Assembly (NCBI GenBank): GCA_036023115.1
Contig: JAYKKT010000090.1
Span: 27,735,501-27,799,500 of the forward strand
DNA length: 64,000 nucleotides
Direction: 5' to 3'
Source: Brasenia schreberi
Lineage: Eukaryota; Streptophyta; Magnoliopsida; Nymphaeales; Cabombaceae
Shown here: in pieces, positions 11,868-23,050 of the stretch
How the letters are laid out: every line of letters starts with the position of its first letter
Position numbering within the stretch: position 1 is the first letter of the stretch
Made by a program: the position numbers and the translations under genes
Notes under the pieces: generated by a model
The model's input: the letters and a program-made list of their open reading frames with translations, nothing else
Told to the model about the DNA's origin: nothing
The model's database searches: none

Positions 11868-13386
11868 ATACATCATACATATATAAAACATACAAATATG
11901 ATGTACATATTATACATATATTCTACATAGATAAATACATATAAGATTATACATGATAATATATGAATATATATAATGTATATAATAGGTATATTGTTTA
12001 TACATATAGGGTTCACAGTCAGGTCAACCCAAATGGGAATTGGGTTGTGTCCAGGTCTAAAGAATATGACCCGAAGAAAAATCAGGCCCACTTATGGTCA
12101 GCTTATTTTTCACCCGAACATAAAGTAACCTAACCTGATTACCCGATTTGCCACCCTTGTACGCATGTGTTTCTCATTCTCAGATGTTGCCAAATAATAA
12201 CGCTGATGGCTGAACCAGATTAAATTTCAAATGGCTGAGCAAGAACTAAGATCAATTAAATGAGTACTCCAGAAATTTTCACCCAGCAAACAAAAGAAGC
12301 CTCATATCAAATTTCCAGGTTTTCTACTAAAAACACTAACATCGGGCAAATAGACGAAACAGCCAAAGCTAAGAAGACCATAAAAATTAATATAAACGTA
12401 GATGACACGATTCTATCAAGTAACTTACCAACTTTTCACCTTCTAATCAAAACTCCACTTTTTACAAGATTATAATTCTTTTAAGCTGGAAAAAGTTTTG
12501 GTCATGCCAAGTACGAGATTCAAAAACACTAACAATCAAGAATCTCCTAAACAAACTAAGTAGAACTTTAAAAGAGTGCAATTACACAAGCACAACAATC
12601 ATGAGCAGAACTAAACTAAAAACTGAACGGATGAGGCAAGTTGTTACCTCTCATACTGAAAATTGCAACCAATTCCACAAGCACGGCAATCACGAGCAAT
12701 ATAATCAAACCTGCATATGCATTGGATATGGAGTCAGGCAAAGATTAAACCAGTTGTAACATATGATGCACGGAAAGGAAAATTATTAGTACACAAAATT
12801 TCCAATCAAATTTCTACTAACTTGTCTACATCTATCCCATTTCGACCATTTGCAACTATGTCATACAAGAACTGCTTCTCTTTAAAACCCTAAATCCAAG
12901 AAACGAAGAATCAGTATGAAAGAACATACTAAATAGAAAATTAAACCTAATGCAAGAATTAATCAAGAAAAACTCTCTATGTAGAAGAAGAACACAATGA
13001 ATTGGATAAGGGTTTATATTAACATACCCCTGTATTCATGTTACTACAACTAGCAAGTATCATTTCCTGCCAAAGAAAGAAAAAGGTATCAACTTGCAAA
13101 ACAAAAAATCTAAAACTAGGAGAATTAAAAGGCAATCATGTAAATCTAAAAGGAAAGCTGCAACCTAACAAGATTATCCTATTTTGAATAAAAAATTGGA
13201 ACATCCTCAAAAACAACGAACAGACAGAGATGCATCATGCCATGTATTTCATCAAGCAGCAAAAGCCATCTCACAATCTGTAGCAGCACATTGTGAAGAT
13301 GTTACAAAGGGGCAGAAGATACTATTCAATGCTCTTCTGAAGATACCAGTAGGAGTAAGGTTAAATACTCACTTACTACACTGTGA

Positions 13387-13479
<93 letters not shown>

Positions 13480-13649
13480 AAAAACAACGAACAGACAGAG
13501 ATGCATCATGCCATGTATTTCATCAAGCAGCAAAAGCCATCTCACAATCTGTAGCAGCACATTGTGAAGATGTTACAAAGGGGCAGAAGATACTATTCAA
13601 TGCTCTTCTGAAGATACCAGTAGGAGTAAGGTTAAATACTCAGAGTAGA

Positions 13650-13747
<98 letters not shown>

Positions 13748-16700
13748 TCTCATGTACACATGAATACAGTTCACTGAATACAGTTCACTTACAACCAAAT
13801 TTACATTTTCTTCACCGATGTACACATGAATACAGTTCAGACATTACTAGACACTTACAACCAAATTTACATTTTCTTTTTACAGTTTTACTATATTTTA
13901 TCAAGCACTGACCAATTATTACCCTCTAATTGATATTAACTTATGAAAACTCAACTACTCTTTCAGCTTTATGGGTCATTATATAGAAAACAATCCGCAT
14001 TATATATAGTCATGTCTCCACAGTACATTTTCCAAAATTGTCACGTCTTGCACCCTTACCTCATCATTATCCTGCACAAGCACACCCATCCTTGTGCCAT
14101 AGACTGGAAGATCTGCCTAAACCTCAACTAGCCAATCCAAAAAGATAGTTTCTTTTTTATGATTGTTGAAAATAAATGTCATAAAATAACTCCCAAAGCT
14201 TAAGGAACCCACTTTAAAGCTTAAAGTAAAAAATTTCTTAAAGGTTGAGCAAAATGTAAAATCCTGGTCCTTAAAGTAAGTTTCGGAAAGGTTAAAAGTG
14301 TGGCCAGGTTGGCACAGAACCTTAAAAGTTGTTCCGTATGCATGAGAAGAGCAGAGTGCCATTTCCTCCTTGCTAATTAATAGGATTCAAAATAAAAACT
14401 TCAGCATGGCAAATAAAGGCAGCCCCTTTATTATCAAAGTTCCCACTATTATTATCCTGAGTAAATGAAAATATCAGAAAAAATGTGATATCAAATATAG
14501 GGCATTTTAAGTTTCTTGAACCTTAAACTTTGAAGGCTTTAGTTAAAACACATGCACGGACACACAAACACATACATACATATATGTATATATAATGTAT
14601 ATATCATTAAGAATTTGATTTTGTCAGAAGGAATTTGTATGGAATAAGCATATGGCACAAGAAACAAGTTTCTATATGCCCACACACATGCATACATACA
14701 TACATATAAAAGAAATTGAATTTGTTACAATTATGTGTTATGAAATAAGCATGTGCCACTACCATAAACAAAGTCCTATATGCCTAAGTTCCAGAAAAGA
14801 TTATATCTCCAGTATAAACAGTATTTGAGTATTCTCCATACTCTAAATTATTGCATGCACATGACTCAATATTCTGCAGTGACAGGATAGTAGCACAGAA
14901 CTTAATGGTTGCAAAAGCTATTAGATAAGTGGCATTTAGGAGGAGATACTTACTTTCACTCTTTTCTGTAACTTAGGATCAATATCAATATTGTGCTGAT
15001 CAACCATGTAATCAATCATGTCTGCTGACATCTGCTCATGGGACCTGACAGCAACTCCAGAAAATAATTAGTACAAAAGACATCATCTGCAAATATTCTT
15101 CTTGGTGTCGTATGAAGATAATGAACAAAACATGCATTAACTGAAGCTAATGAAGGCAAAACATATTTAGATTTGGGAACACAAAAACATAAATTGATTT
15201 CATGAAATGTTCAAACTGATAGAGTTTCCAAGACATCATTGAGAAATCCAATCAACTATGATAGTGCAAAAGAAATTCTACCATTGATAGAAAAATATAA
15301 ATGCATGTCAATCGTATCTTTGTCCTGTGATATTGAAGGTGCAATATGTATGTAGCCACAAGTGTGTGTGTAGTTGTGCGTGTAAACTTGCAAGTCTGAC
15401 AGTATCACCTACCAATTACTTGAAACGGTTGACACTCAAATTAGGCGAGCTCCAACTTCATAACACAACTCATGCACTGGACTCTATCAGTGCCACTTAC
15501 CCATATATATGAAAATTTTCACTTGTTATTTGTTCATTTCATAAGTAAAGATTTTTTCCTTTCTTTACATATCTTCTTTAAACTTTGTCATTCGGAATAA
15601 TATTGATGCTTACCTTGCTACTCCAGATTTATGTTTATTTGCATTTCATGGAATTGTTCATCATGACTTATTCGTTTAGAAAGCTCATACAAAACTTATC
15701 CTTAACTATAGAGCCAAAATATATTATTCTGAACTTCTCAAAACTTGAAAGCTTTGATGCTAAATAGCTGAAGCATCTTCTTACAGAGGAGAGATCAAGT
15801 ATTTCAGCCATGTGCAAAATATTCAAGCTCAACAATTCACGTTTATGTTTCAACAGGTGATCACTCTTCAAAAGGAAAAGAAGGGGGAAATGAAGTTTAC
15901 CATTCAGAACCATTGAGAATCTTAGGAAGAAATGCTCTATCAAATAAATGGCTAAAAGGCCCATGCCCAACATCATGTAGCAGACCTAAAAATGTACATA
16001 GTTAGAAAAGGCAGAACAATGGGACCAGGCAGAGCTATTTGAACTGTAAGGTTTACCAGCAAGCTTCACAGCCATAATATCAGATTGATGAATATCCAGT
16101 TCTGGTCCCTAAAACATCAAAAGAAACATCCACCCATGCATAATGGAGCTTTAAAGTAGAAAATAAAGTTCCTGTAACAGAAAAGACGTTATTCACTTGA
16201 AAATATTGAAGCTTGTTCATTGCTTCGACAGCAAGCCAATAAACCCCTAAGGAATGCTCAAAACGCGAATGCACAGCTCCTGGATAGACCATGTATGTAA
16301 GGCCTGTAGAGCACAAATCATTTCTCAGTATCTAAAAGCCAATTAAAAGAAATTAGGCCATCTATCAGCCTCTGTACATACACATACATTTATTTATTTA
16401 TTTATTTGTATACATGTGCATATGTAGGTGTTATGATGTTTAGCTGATGACTTCTAAATTGCAACAAATTTGCCAAAGTGAAAATTTCCCCCGAAGTATT
16501 TTAAAACAACTTACAGTGTTCTTAATGAGCAATGATAAGTTCACCGTGAGTTTGCATTCAGATTACTAGCTTAACTTGCCTATTCCTTGGAAGGAAAATG
16601 ACTTACAGTAAAGAAGTGATATATGTGATGACTTGGAAGAGAACATCTTATTGCATGGTCCCTAGTATGTCTCCCCACAGCTGGAAGATGTGTGTATAAA

Positions 16701-19700
16701 AGGTTGTAGGCTTGACGAATAATTTGTACTAATGAAAGTGGATCTGGCAAGATGATAGAAAGATAACTACTGGATTGCTTTCACTAAAACACAAGCATAA
16801 TTTGGAGGGTTAGAAATCCTATTTGAGCTATATATGGACATGAAGAGGGGAACCATGTATGCCAACAGGTTGGTGCAGACTACATTTAACCTCAAAATGA
16901 CAGAATAGCAGCAATTGATTTAAAAAAGCATTATCACTTTTACTTGATACGTGAGAGCATATATTTTTTCATTGGAAGAGGCATAACCCGACAATCTGTA
17001 GTCTGGTAAATGGTGAGTCGGTGACTTAAACGGCATTCAGAAGCAGAGTGGACCAGAAGTCTGGAACTAATGGATTTGATCGAGCTGTTTCAAACCTTCA
17101 GTTGGGTAGGAAAGAGCCACTGAATGATAAATAGAAGGTTACCCAGGTGGTTCTACTTATATATTACTGAAGTGGCAGAACCTTTTGCAGAAAAGATGAT
17201 ACAAGGACAGCATTCATCTACAAGGGCTAAGACCTATTAATGGAAGAGTTGAGTAGGTGAGGTATTTCAATTAGACACTTCAAACAAAGTGAACTCCCAA
17301 TTACAATACGCCATGCTATTCAGGGGTATCCATCTTGAAGATCCTCTGTCTTACAATATGTAGCAACCTTTTTACCCATGCCTTGACAGACAAGAGCGAA
17401 CTTGATGAATGCGACAATCAAGACCATTGTTGATGACTAAGACCATTAGGAAAAATAAGGAAAGGTAGTCTAAATTCATAGGTGGTAGCTGCTTCATACA
17501 TGGTGAAAGACCTATACACAATCTCCTAATGGGAATCCAATGGAGAATCGACTTTATTTGTATTACACCTTTCTATGTAGAGAGATGTTTTCCTTGGCCA
17601 AGATGGTCTCATAGCTTTCCTTTTTGATAGACAAGCTTAGATAAGACAGACCCCTGACAGATGCACACCCAAGTATTTGAACTATTGACCTCACATCAAA
17701 GAGCCAATACCCCAGCCAATGTGTTACCCCATTTTGGGACCAAAAAAACCCTAGCTTCCCCATCTTCCCATAAGGGAGATGTTTCTCACTATACCAAGGG
17801 CACGCCTTGACCTGGCCATTGTAGCTTAGTTTTTCCAATTTTACTTTAAGGAGGAGGCAATGGCTCCCTAAATCTAGAAGGCATGCTTCTGTCTGCTGTT
17901 AGATTCATTTCTTTTTCTTCTTCATTGTAGGGTGAAGATTCAATGTCTAATGCAATAAAACAGCCACTTTTATTCTGGAGAATGAAATGAACCATACTTA
18001 CTGTATCACATTGATACAACTTCGAAATTATGATTTCTATGTTGAAAATTTGAAGGTCACTTTCGACTTTAAAAGCAAGCTTTAGGGTAGTGAACTTCCA
18101 CGGATATGTAACTTCTTGCCGTAGTTGGCAGACAAATTTGCACATACTAATAAATTGGTACTCTATATGTAATAGAATTGATTTGTATCATATTAACATC
18201 CATATGTTTATTTGTATATTCTATGTTTTCATGGAATTGTAATCCATACTACTGCTCTTAAAATAACTATTCCAAAACCTCATTTTATCATATGGAACAT
18301 GCTCCTTTTTCTTTATAAGAATGCCAGAGTAATCGCATGCACACCGGAGTAATCAAATTCATGACTTTTTTGTCAGAGAACCAGCCTCCTAGCCAGTGTA
18401 CCATGTCACTTTTGGGCGTGGAACTTTCTTTGGAAAGAAAAGAAATCACGTGAAATGCAATCACACTCACCAAGTTGCTTTAGATCACGCAACCTGCAGT
18501 CCAGAGAAAATCTATCTCAGATTCTAAAGCATGGCCACCAAAATGGGAACAAAAAGAATGATGGACACAAATCTTTAGGTCCAAGTGAATGTGAAACCAG
18601 TGAGGCTTACCTCTGAAACTGCTCTGTGTCTACAAACTTCAAGCATAGCTGGAAAGAAAAAGCATAAACAAATCAATAACTCCAAGTTTCAAATATATTT
18701 GGACTTTTGAATGAACAAATGCAGATGGACAACGAAAACGGAAAAGGTACAGCAGTTCCTGATGGGATGATAAAACACCTAGATTAGAAATTATATAACT
18801 CATACCAAAAGAGTTCTCAGAATTGCTATGCAAAGGCAATGGAAGAATAAACAAAATGCATCAGAAAACAAACCACAAACACAATGAAAACAACCAAAAA
18901 AAGATTCCAAGTACAGAATGTATGGAAAACCAGCTTTCTGTGAGCCATTAAAAAGTGGGGAAGTAATTGTATCTTATCATATTGAGGCAACAAAAGCTCA
19001 GAATAACATGTGATAGGTTAAAAATCTCAAGATTGAAGAACATTTTGTACCCAGTTAAGGTGGAACATGATCTCAGGTGATAGCTGTTGATGTAATAATG
19101 CCAGTTAGTTGACAGACGAGTGATTTGCATTTGGCATGCATAGCCTATACCACACAACAATGATATCCGCTTGAATGAAATGCTATACTAAGTTTAATGT
19201 GTATCATCTATAGAGCGATTAAAAAGACATAGTGCTGCAGTAGACAATGACATTTTAGAAAGAGCGCAACAATTGAAGATTGAATTATGAGAAACAAACA
19301 CATGAGGCGATCTGCTTGAAGTTGAAACTCAAATCTTACCAAAACTTGACATCCTCAGGGATCCAGTAGGTTTGAAAATGCTTTGAACTGAAAATCGTCA
19401 TTTATTTTCAGGAGACTCTGGAGACTATTTGGCATGGATCCTGTTTCTTTTTTTCTTCACATTCCAAATATGGCCATGTCCACTTGAAAAACACCCCCAA
19501 CAACCTATTTGTCGAATCATCCCTACCTCTGACATCGAACTATCAAAGAGATACCAGACTACATGCATTCAAGAGCCCTTCCTTGAATTCCAAGAAGCTA
19601 TGAATTTTAACACTTTCACTATAACTAAACAAAGAATAACATGGAACTTTTCATAGCTTACACTAGAAAAAGGAAACTGACTATGAACTGATGATATCAT

Positions 19701-20660
19701 TCAAAAGCTGACCTAAGGTTCTTTCTTTCCCACCTAGGAGACCATTTCAATAACAAAAAAGAGAACATCAACTTTTCTGCTTACCACACGGAAATAACCA
19801 CCAGCAACTATGACCAAGTGGACGGTACTCATCATTCCCTTATGCTTAATGAATGGGCTGACTTCAATTAAAATGACACGACGCTTCAAATGCAAAATCA
19901 AACAACATAGATAACAAGCACGGAAGATGTGCAAGAAAGAATCAGCAGATCTAGCTGAACTTCCGGAAAAAACTAGCCAAACACTAATTAATATCATTCA
20001 AAACCTGACCTCCGGTTCCATTCTATGCCTAGAGCAATCACCTCAATAATATAAAAAGTAAGTCAATTTTCTGCTTTGGCACCAGTAAACGATGATCAGA
20101 AGAATGTACTGATCAAATTAAACAATAACCATCGCGTTCTTCCGTTTGTCGAACGAAAATTCCATTAACAAAAAAGAGACTATGTTTCGACCGCAAAAAT
20201 GGAAGAGAACAATACAAAGAATCGCCATATCTAGATGAAGTTTCCGTAGAGAACTAACTATGAACAATTTGCATCATTTAAACCTGGTCTAAGCTTCGAC
20301 CCTTCTCCACGTAGAGTACAACCATAAATCACCTCAAAAACACGAAAAAGTATACTATTCAGCTCTTACGGAACTAAACAATTACCGCAATCCCTCATAA
20401 CGAATTAAATAGTAATCATCGTTTTTTTACATTCATCGAACGAGAGCTCCACTAAATTCAATGAGACTCACAGACGCTTCAAAGTCAGATGAAGAAACGA
20501 GATGATAAGGAAAAAGAAAGATACGAGAGACAATTACCGGATCTAAGTGAATGTTTCCGTGGACGTTATCGTAGACATATTTCGTGCGGCGCCGGTCGTC
20601 AAACGGGAGGTGATTAGTGTGCGAATTCTCCGTGAATTGTTCGTGAGCAGCCGACCACAT
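7849..20660 (-). CDS. SAMHD1: SAMHD1-like HD-domain dNTP triphosphohydrolase, 19 exons, 474 aa
   Basis: Plant homologue of SAMHD1, the metal-dependent HD hydrolase that splits dNTPs into nucleosides and triphosphate. Exons (minus): 20660-20538, 18648-18611, 18493-18471, 16303-16197, 16108-16057, 15985-15901, 15044-14954, 13066-13028, 12889-12822, 12710-12648, 11411-11356, 11255-11182, 11094-11002, 10919-10818, 8941-8861, 8763-8672, 8555-8540, 8163-8053, 7959-7849. All introns are GT-AG and all joins keep frame. Metal ligands expected from human SAMHD1 are present: H78 (in [10 protein letters not shown]), H118-D119 (in [12 protein letters not shown]) and D216 (in DYIARDC). H122, H127 and H145 match the other active-site histidines. 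There is no N-terminal SAM domain, so it is shorter than the human enzyme (626 aa). The C-terminus is basic (PKKKKIR), a possible nuclear signal. Start 20660 is the first ATG of the coding exon and precedes a conserved [11 protein letters not shown] motif. Several introns hold transposon sequence. Confidence 0.95.
9139..10690 (-). mobile_element. RTE-type LINE fragment in intron 14 of the SAMHD1-like gene
   Basis: The minus strand carries a reverse transcriptase piece (10217-10029; [12 protein letters not shown] motif) and a C-terminal piece (9821-9402; the WLKWRGAS and [17 protein letters not shown] regions). It then reads into the family's 3' end, TAGTATGGGAAACAGCTTAG plus TTGTAGTAG, at about 9139-9170. 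Frames are broken by stops and shifts. The same 3' end recurs at 35768-35815, 37216-37807, 38041-38205, 41237-41320, 42735-43210 and 57217-57400. The 5' boundary near 10690 is approximate and no clear target duplication was seen. It lies antisense to nothing: gene and LINE share the minus strand. Confidence 0.85.
11589..12158. mobile_element. MITE-like repeat with GGGTGGCAA termini
   Basis: Lies in intron 10 of the SAMHD1-like gene. The left end TAGGAGTGGCAATT and the right end read on the minus strand (AAGGGTGGCAAATC) form an imperfect inverted pair. The inside contains repeated GGTCAGGTCAACCC-type motifs at both ends and (TA)n/(TG)n tracts at about 11828-11868. No transposase frame. The flanks match only weakly (about 5 of 8), so the target duplication is uncertain. 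Confidence 0.5.
13204..13750. repeat. Recent 271-bp tandem duplication with two (TC)n tracts
   Basis: Two copies start at 13204 and 13475, offset by 271 bases. About 175 bases of unique sequence in each copy (from CCTCAAAAACAACGAACAGA to the end of AGGAGTAAGGTTAAATACTC) look identical by eye. Each ends in a long (TC)n run: 13391-13476 (about 43 repeats) and 13654-13741 (about 44). The block sits in intron 7 of the SAMHD1-like gene. A further short duplication (TTACAACCAAATTTACATTTTCTT) follows at about 13788 and 13854. Confidence 0.9.
17640..17735 (-). mobile_element. tRNA-derived SINE-like fragment (family 3)
   Basis: Minus strand, in intron 3 of the SAMHD1-like gene: a box A-like CATTGGCTGGGG and a box B-like ATAGTTCAAATACTT, followed by GGGTGTGCAT. 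The same order of motifs occurs at 18290-18415. The ends are not defined. Confidence 0.35.
18290..18415 (-). mobile_element. tRNA-derived SINE-like fragment (family 3)
   Basis: Minus strand, in the same intron and just downstream of exon 3 of the SAMHD1-like gene. Box A-like CACTGGCTAGGAGG and degraded box B-like ATGAATTTGATTACTCC precede GGTGTGCATG, as in the copy at 17640-17735. Confidence 0.35.
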
Positions 20661-20936
20661 CGGTCACTTCTGCCGATGCACGCAAAGAAGAGGCCGTCGA
20701 CGGAATTGAAACCCTAATCCTCCGATACCCCGGCGAGACTTCGCTCGCGCTCTGGTGCAGAAAGAGAACGGCGGGAGTCGGAGAAAAAAGAGAAACAGAG
20801 TAGGGAAGAAGTGAGCGCGTTACCCGCGAGAGGGAAAATAAAGCAATACGAAATTGATACTTCGACACTTCGGACATGGAAAGGCTTTAAATTACTATAC
20901 CACCACTATTTTTGGTGAGTGTGACCGTGTACTGTG
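20661..20936. promoter_or_regulatory. 5' UTR and probable promoter of the SAMHD1-like gene
   Basis: About 280 bases separate the start codon of the SAMHD1-like gene from the next repeat. The part at 20661-20880 is GC-richer than its surroundings and likely holds the 5' UTR and core promoter, on the minus strand. No TATA box could be assigned with confidence. Confidence 0.4.
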
Positions 20937-21267
20937 AAGGGGTGCAAGTAAGCCGAGCAACTCGAGCTCGACTCAGCTTTGTCCGAGCTCACCAATACTC
21001 AGCTCGAAAAGCTCGCTAACTAGTCGAGCTTATATATTATATGTGCATTTTAAGTTCTTAACAGTTCAAGCTTATTCTTGGGCTCAGTTTCTTCGAGTTT
21101 GATTGAGTCAGTATTGGTCTCACTGAGCTCAAACAAGTGTACAGAGTGGAGCTCGAGTTGTTTGAACATAATCAATTCTCAATAGAGCTCGGGCTTGAAC
21201 TCCATCCAAGCATTTTCTAAACGAGTTTGCCTGTATTCAAGCTCGACTCAGCTTGATTACACCCTTA
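20937..21267. mobile_element. AGCTCGAG-rich MITE-like element just upstream of the SAMHD1-like gene
   Basis: The left end AAGGGGTGCAAGTAAGC and the right end read on the minus strand (TAAGGGTGTAATCAAGC) are an imperfect inverted pair. Flanks GTACTGTG (20929-20936) and GTAGTATG (21268-21275) match at 6 of 8 bases. The interior repeats GAGCTCGA-type motifs and has no frame. A hAT-type non-autonomous element is plausible. It lies about 280 bases upstream of the start codon. Confidence 0.5.
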
Positions 21268-21539
21268 GTAGTATGCTTGTGAAAATGAAGATTCTTATAT
21301 TTCAATCCACTTAAGCTATTGATTTTTGTATTTAAGCTAACAATTTTCTTCAGTAAATTGTTTTGTGATTTTGGCAATTTGACATTGTAAGTTGGGAGTG
21401 TTTATTGTTTTTCGTAATTCTAATATGTAATTTGTTTGTGGGGGTAAGGTTTTCTTAACTCTACTTAAGTAAAGATTCACCGAAGTGATCAGTATATAGT
21501 TGCGTATCCTTGTCATCTCTTTGGAAATTTGCTAAACAT

Positions 21540-21880
21540 AGGGATTATCGAGCCAAGTCGAGCTTGGGTACAAGCAAGTTCGACTCGACTCATTAAGAAA
21601 ATGATCCGGTTCTTGCTCAAGGTTGACTCTAGAGGAGCTTCTATCTTAAGCTCGTGCTTGAGCTCGAGTTATGTTCGAACAACTCAAGCTCAGTAGGCTC
21701 GTTACAACAAGCTCAGTGAGCTTGAATTACATTGACCTCTCCCAAGCTCATGAATTAGCTCAACTAGATGTGTGTCAACCCAAATACATGAAATTTATAA
21801 AATGTAAATAGATTGTATATTTATATTATAAAGCTCAATTAAGGTAGCAAGTTGTTCGAGTCTAGTACTCACGAGCTCGA
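21540..21880. repeat. Second AGCTCGAG-rich repeat
   Basis: A block with the same motif content (GAGCCAAGTCGAGCTTG, CTCGAGTTATGTTCGAAC, CTCAAGCTCAGTAGGCTCG) as the element at 20937-21267, but without clear termini. Similar DNA occurs at 60350-60890 and 63370-63900. The stretch 21276-21539 between the two blocks shows nothing recognisable. Confidence 0.5.
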
Positions 21881-21899
21881 AAAGATCAAACCAATTACA

Positions 21900-22022
21900 A
21901 GAGGAGGTTGATGCCTAACACACTCACATGCACCCCCTCTGGGGTCGAACTCCCCACCAGCAACAACGACGCTAGAGGACTCTGCCGTTGAGCTAACGCT
22001 CCCAGTTCTTCTTTTTTGATGA
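21900..22022 (-). mobile_element. tRNA-derived SINE (family 1)
   Basis: On the minus strand: box A GTTAGCTCAACGGCAGAG, then box B GGGAGTTCGACCCCAG about 40 bases later, then GGGTGCATGTGAGTGTGTTA and a TTGTAATTGG tail. This is the best preserved box A/box B pair in the window. Relatives are at 32098-32170, 32190-32265, 51735-51830 and 51893-51970. Confidence 0.6.
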
Positions 22023-22982
22023 AGCTGTGCTTAACTGAATACAACGAGCCTGGAACTAAACCGGCCTTTTCCAGGCAAACACACATGATTACCATCAGTG
22101 AAGAGTGGCATCCCGTTATTGTTGTGCAAATTCGTGTCATTATGTAAGAGGAGAAAGCATGGTTGGTTACTTACCATTGTATTGAAAAAACTTTCTGTTG
22201 TGCCTACTAATACAATTACGCGAACACTTTATTCAGACTTCATCCCTTCATTGGTCGAGCACCACAGGCAATCAGTGACCACACAACTGGATATTCCAAT
22301 CTCATATCACACTCCGTCCGCAAGACACACGCGCACGCGCGCGCGCGTATAGAGAGAGAAGCTGGATCTTGCCCACAATAACCCTGCTCGCTTATGGCAT
22401 GAGTAAAATTTCATAATAGGAAGAGATTTTAAAAAAATAGGAAAGATATTTTTATTACATGACACCAAAAGCAATGTGTCAGTTTGATCAGGATCCAATC
22501 ATTATATGTAGAGAGAGAAAGAGAAAGAGAATAATAAAGATCCAATCATTATATGTAGAGAGAGAAAAAGAGAAAGAGAAGGATCTTAAAATTGTATAAT
22601 TAGAAGTTAGTCAGTGAGAGCAGGATCCAATCAGAGAGAAAAGGAGAAAGAGAACAATGTTAAAACTGTATAATTAGAAGTTAGTGGAGGTTGCAGTGTG
22701 AGCATGATCCAATGAGAGAGAAAAAGAAAAAGAGAAAAATCTTAAAATTGTATAATTAGAAGTTAGTGGAGGTTGTTAAGGTCGTCCTCCATTTTTGAGG
22801 TGGTTCATGCACTGTCCTAATTTTATTATGAATGGTGCATGATGGATCATCTACTCCGATGATGAAAAGTAACACAAACTTACTGTCCCCACTACCGATC
22901 ATGATCTAATATAATAGTAAGTCCAGGGAAGAAGCTGCTGAGCAGTAACGCAAATAGGCGCATACAAAGAGAATATTGATAA

Positions 22983-23037
<55 letters not shown>

Positions 23038-23050
23038 GGGGATTGACTAC
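22023..23050. repeat. Intergenic with roughly 100-bp tandem repeats and (TA)n
   Basis: No gene seen. At about 22485-22770 several degenerate copies of a unit of roughly 80-100 bases are arrayed: GGATCCAATCATTATATG, then a GAGAGAAAAAGAGAAAGAG block, then AAAATTGTATAATTAGAAGT. An alternating CG/CA patch lies at 22326-22349 and a (TA)n run at 22989-23032. Confidence 0.55.

Noticed and set aside
13184..13825. Long frames coding for Ser-Leu or Glu-Arg repeats
   Set aside because: They are translations of the (TC)n microsatellites within an intron.
16080..16316. Separate 78-codon gene
   Set aside because: It is exon 4 of the SAMHD1-like gene read through into its intron and the next exon in another frame.
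21900..22022. Functional tRNA gene
   Set aside because: Box A and box B look tRNA-like, but no cloverleaf with acceptor-stem pairing could be drawn; similar copies elsewhere are clearly SINE fragments.
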